Of a stretch of 59,562 bases of DNA, positions 57,112 to 59,562 are shown piece by piece. This DNA is from Rhodanobacter sp. (GTDB taxonomy: Bacteria; Pseudomonadota; Gammaproteobacteria; Xanthomonadales; Rhodanobacteraceae). Under the pieces are notes generated by a model, which had not been told where the DNA came from, made no database searches, and saw only the letters and a program-made list of their open reading frames with translations. The position numbers and the translations under genes are program-made. The stretch lies in the NCBI GenBank assembly GCA_024711345.1, contig JANJTA010000027.1:1-59562 (forward strand), given 5' to 3'. Each line of letters begins with the position of its first letter. Position 1 is the first letter of the stretch.

Positions 57112-57548
57112 CCCGCGCGCTGCCCGCCGAGCATGTGGCGCAGGGCAGCTTCACCGTGCACACGCGCGGGCGCGGTTTCAGCGAGATCACCCTGCAGGTC
57201 GGCGACGCCGTGGCGGCCAGCCACGTGCACACCGGCATCGCGCAGGTGTTCACCGCGCACACCAGCTGTTCGCTGCTGATCAGCGAGAATGCCGACCCCA
57301 CGGTGCGCGACGACCTCGAACGCTGGTTCGCGCGCGCGGTGCCGGACGGCGATGCGATCTTCCGGCACGACGCGGAAGGCCCGGACGACATGCCGGCGCA
57401 TGTGCGCTCGATCCTCACCGGGGTCAGCCTCAGCCTGCCAGTCCACGGCGGCAAGCTGATGCTGGGCGCCTGGCAAGGCATCTACCTGTGGGAACACCGC
57501 CTCGACCCGCACCAGCGCAAGGTGGTGGTGACCGTGCTGGGGAGCTGA
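57108..57548 (+). CDS. YjbQ/UPF0047 family protein
   Basis: This 146-residue protein belongs to the YjbQ family, which in E. coli has weak thiamine-phosphate-synthase activity and is sometimes annotated so. Motifs are TRGRGFSEITLQV, the GIAQVFTAHTSCSLLISEN block and RHDAEGPDDMPAHVRSIL. The conserved C-terminal GKLMLGAWQGIYLWEHR carries residues of the putative metal site. It starts inside the pdxH stop, so both are co-translated. The BtuF-like gene follows after four bases. Confidence 0.9.
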   Translation: MTRALPAEHVAQGSFTVHTRGRGFSEITLQVGDAVAASHVHTGIAQVFTAHTSCSLLISENADPTVRDDLERWFARAVPDGDAIFRHDAEGPDDMPAHVRSILTGVSLSLPVHGGKLMLGAWQGIYLWEHRLDPHQRKVVVTVLGS

Positions 57549-57552
57549 GCGA

Positions 57553-58380
57553 GTGACCCGTCCCGACCGGTCCGCGGCCGTCCGCCCGGACCCTTTCCCG
57601 CAACGCATCGTCTGCCTCACCGAGGAGCCGACCGAGGTGCTGTACGCGCTCGGCGAAGGGCGGCGCATCGTCGGCATCTCCGGTTTCACCGTGCGGCCGC
57701 CGCGCGCGCGCAAGGAGAAGCCGAAGGTTTCCGCCTTCACCAGCGCGCAGATCGGCGAGATCCTGAAACTCGAACCGGACCTGGCGATCGGCTTCTCCGA
57801 CATCCAGGCCGACATCGCGCGCGAGCTGGTCAAGGCCGGCGTCGAGGTGTGGATCAGCAACCACCGCAGCGTGGACGGCATCCTGGCCTACATCCGCCGG
57901 CTTGGCGCGATGGTCGGCGCGCATGAGAAGGCCGAGGCGTATGCGCAGCGCGCCGAGCAGCACCTTGCCGACGTCCGCGCTTCCGCGGCGCGGCTGCCGC
58001 GCCGGCCGAAGGTGTACTTCGAGGAGTGGGACGAGCCGATCATCACCGGCATCCGCTGGGTCGCCGAGATCATCGCCATCGCCGGCGGCGACGACTGCTT
58101 CCCGGAACTCGCCCGCGAGCCGCTGGCGAAACAGCGCATCCTGCCGAACGGCGACGAGGTGGTACGCCGCGCGCCGGACATCATCCTGGGTTCCTGGTGC
58201 GGCAAGCGCTTCCGTCCCGAACGCGTGGCCGCTCGACCGCGCTGGGACACGATCCCCGCGGTGCGCGATGGGGAACTGCACGAGATCAAGTCGCCGATCA
58301 TCCTGCAGCCGGGGCCGGCGGCGCTGTTCGACGGGCTGGATGCGATCCATCGGATCATCACGCAGTGGGCGCTGCGCTGA
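57553..58380 (+). CDS. BtuF-like cobalamin/iron-binding protein without signal peptide
   Basis: This 275-residue protein has the two-lobed fold of ABC substrate-binding proteins for vitamin B12 or iron complexes: IVCLTEEPTEVLYALGEGRRIVGISG, LEPDLAIGFSDIQADIA, and a long bridging helix around HEKAEAYAQRAEQHLADV. VYFEEWDEPIITGIRWVAEIIAIAGG follows. The N-terminus (TRPDRSAAVRPDPFPQ) has no signal peptide, so the protein should stay in the cytosol, unlike true BtuF. GTG 57553 is used, four bases after the YjbQ stop. Function is uncertain; no transporter genes are near. Confidence 0.8.
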   Translation: MTRPDRSAAVRPDPFPQRIVCLTEEPTEVLYALGEGRRIVGISGFTVRPPRARKEKPKVSAFTSAQIGEILKLEPDLAIGFSDIQADIARELVKAGVEVWISNHRSVDGILAYIRRLGAMVGAHEKAEAYAQRAEQHLADVRASAARLPRRPKVYFEEWDEPIITGIRWVAEIIAIAGGDDCFPELAREPLAKQRILPNGDEVVRRAPDIILGSWCGKRFRPERVAARPRWDTIPAVRDGELHEIKSPIILQPGPAALFDGLDAIHRIITQWALR

Positions 58381-58403
58381 GCTTTCCCGCCTCCGCTTGC
58401 TGT

Positions 58404-59507
58404 AGATACCGTCTTGCCTCTCGTCAGGCAAGTGCGGTTTTGGGATCAAAAAGTTTGCCGGAACGGATGACGCCCCAGGCGATGTGGAGCAGCTTGCGCA
58501 TGGCCGCGCCCAAGGCGAGCTTGCGTGGCTTGCCGCGGGCGACCAGTCGATCGAACAAGGCACGCACGGCCACGTTGTGGCGGATGGCGGTCATCGCCGG
58601 CATGTAGAGCTTGGCGCGTAGCAGTGCATGACCCAGCTTGGACAGGCGACTTTGTCCCGCCCATTTGCCCGACTCGCGGATGGCGGGATTCATGCCGGCA
58701 AAGGCATCGAGCTTGCGCGGGTCGTCGAACCGGCGCAGGTCACCAGCGCATCCCAGCACAAAGGCCGCGGTGAGTTCGCCAATCCCGGGAATGGAGGCCA
58801 GCAGACCGGTATCCCGGCGCAGGCCCGGGTCCGAGTCGATGTGGTTGTTGATTTCCTTCTTCAGCTCCGTGATCTGGGCGTCCAGCGTCTCCATCACGTC
58901 GGTGATGGAGCCGTGCACCGCACGATCACTGACGTCCAGCCGGTTGCGTTCCATCTGGCGCATGCCCTCCAGATCGTTCAGCCGGTGGATCAGGGCGCGC
59001 AACTTGCGCTGGGCGGGCGTGGGCGGTGTCCACGGACGCAAGGAGGCGCCTACCTGCAGCTGCGCCATCGCAAAACGGGAAATCAGCTTGGCGTCCGTGC
59101 GATCGGTCTTGGTGCGCGACAACTCGCTCTTGGCATAGGCGGCGACCTGGGCCGGGTTGGCCACGTAAACGGTCACGCCGCGCTCCACCAGGAAGGTGGC
59201 CAGTGCCTCGTGGTACACGCCCGTCGCCTCCATGCACACAGCCGCTCCCGGCGCGTGGCGATCCATCCAGTCGCCCAGCATGTCAAAGCCCGCGGGCGTG
59301 TTGGGTAACTTGCCCTTGGTGCGGTACTTGCCCTTCGATTCCAGCGGCGTGGCCACGTCAAAGGTGGCTTTGGCCACGTCGATACCCACCATCGGTTCGG
59401 TCATTGCAGTCAATCCTCATGAGCGTTCAGACATCCGATCATCGAAGATCCGCCAAGCCGATCCTTACGCGTGCAGGCTCACGCCGGGGGCGGGCCTAAG
59501 ATACCGT
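58404..59507 (-). mobile_element. IS110-family insertion sequence (boundaries approximate)
   Basis: The element is read on the minus strand around the transposase gene. AGATACCGT occurs at 58404-58412 and again at 59499-59507, just outside the gene on each side, and is one candidate for the duplicated recombination core. A second pair of similar 14-mers lies at 58395 and 59512. No long terminal inverted repeats are seen, as expected for IS110. The left side lies 24 bases after the BtuF-like stop. True ends need comparison with other copies. Confidence 0.55.
58424..59413 (-). CDS. IS110-family DEDD transposase
   Basis: This 329-residue recombinase has the RuvC-like DEDD N-terminal domain: Asp in VGIDVAKATFDV, Glu in VCMEATGVYHEAL, and the two Asp in RTKTDRTDAKLI. 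The C-terminal Tnp_20 domain shows LLASIPGIGELTAAFVLGC, DAFAGMNPAIRESGKW and LRAKLYMPAMTAIRHN, which holds the conserved serine-region helix found in this family. The frame is intact and of normal length, so the copy may be active. IS110 enzymes use a bridge RNA from the noncoding end of the element. Confidence 0.93.
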   Translation of the reverse strand: MTAMTEPMVGIDVAKATFDVATPLESKGKYRTKGKLPNTPAGFDMLGDWMDRHAPGAAVCMEATGVYHEALATFLVERGVTVYVANPAQVAAYAKSELSRTKTDRTDAKLISRFAMAQLQVGASLRPWTPPTPAQRKLRALIHRLNDLEGMRQMERNRLDVSDRAVHGSITDVMETLDAQITELKKEINNHIDSDPGLRRDTGLLASIPGIGELTAAFVLGCAGDLRRFDDPRKLDAFAGMNPAIRESGKWAGQSRLSKLGHALLRAKLYMPAMTAIRHNVAVRALFDRLVARGKPRKLALGAAMRKLLHIAWGVIRSGKLFDPKTALA

Positions 59508-59562
59508 TGCAGCTTGCGGCAGATAAAACGGAACGGGGGCGCGAATCTACGGCGCTGGCGCA
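59414..59562 (-). other. noncoding flank upstream of the IS110 transposase; possible bridge-RNA region
   Basis: These 149 bases at the window edge lie before the transposase start and have no gene. In the IS110 group the bridge RNA is encoded in the end upstream of the transposase, so all or part of it could be here, but I could not fold a convincing structure by eye. The stretch also contains the AGATACCGT repeat at 59499, which may mark the element's end. Confidence 0.35.

Noticed and set aside
59173..59361. A second small frame inside the IS110 element on the minus strand
   Set aside because: It is a frame-shifted shadow of the intact transposase gene with no independent support.

Overview
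The window is very GC-rich, densely packed proteobacterial DNA. Gene order (ribH-nusB-thiL-pgpA, hemP, aroK-aroB, holD-like-rimI), an XrvA/H-NS-type nucleoid protein, a CPLPG-rich set of TonB and ABC transport genes and Xanthomonad-style intergenic CCCCTCTCC/GGAGAGGGG repeats all point to a gammaproteobacterium of the Xanthomonadales/Lysobacterales, most likely the Rhodanobacteraceae (Rhodanobacter/Dyella type). This placement is inference from gene content. I saw no rRNA, tRNA, CRISPR array or prophage.

Layout. 224-4242: LD-carboxypeptidase, then a tight ribH-nusB-GNAT-thiL-pgpA operon. 4251-8387: oxidoreductases (epimerase-like, zinc alcohol dehydrogenase, aldo/keto reductase) and a Fur-box/hemP unit with an unknown partner gene. 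8384-12923 (minus): a probable N-methyl amine catabolic operon made of a Rieske oxygenase, an APC permease and a trimethylamine-dehydrogenase-like flavoprotein. 13235-17840: a TPR-sulfotransferase followed by a TonB-dependent receptor, closed by a strong terminator.

18045-38812 is the most unusual region. A consensus-perfect sigma-54 promoter precedes a MacA-like adaptor gene and one MacB/LolD-like ATPase gene. These are followed by ten FtsX/MacB-type permease genes arranged as five tandem A-B pairs. A DUF885 metallopeptidase-like gene comes next, then a sigma-54 response regulator, a small secreted protein and a histidine kinase. The parts suggest one self-contained, two-component-controlled exporter whose permease heterodimer has been multiplied five times around a single ATPase and adaptor.

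38862-59413 is mostly housekeeping: QmcA/NfeD, a ThrE-like exporter, an H-NS-like protein, proS, pssA, a probable holD, rimI, a methyltransferase, valS, hemE, aroB/aroK, YbjQ, dodecin, a glycerate-kinase-like gene, pdxH, YjbQ and a BtuF-like protein. The window ends in an IS110-family insertion sequence. valS carries an in-frame copy of the dispersed repeat that otherwise lies between genes. Two repeat families are scattered through the exporter cluster and elsewhere.
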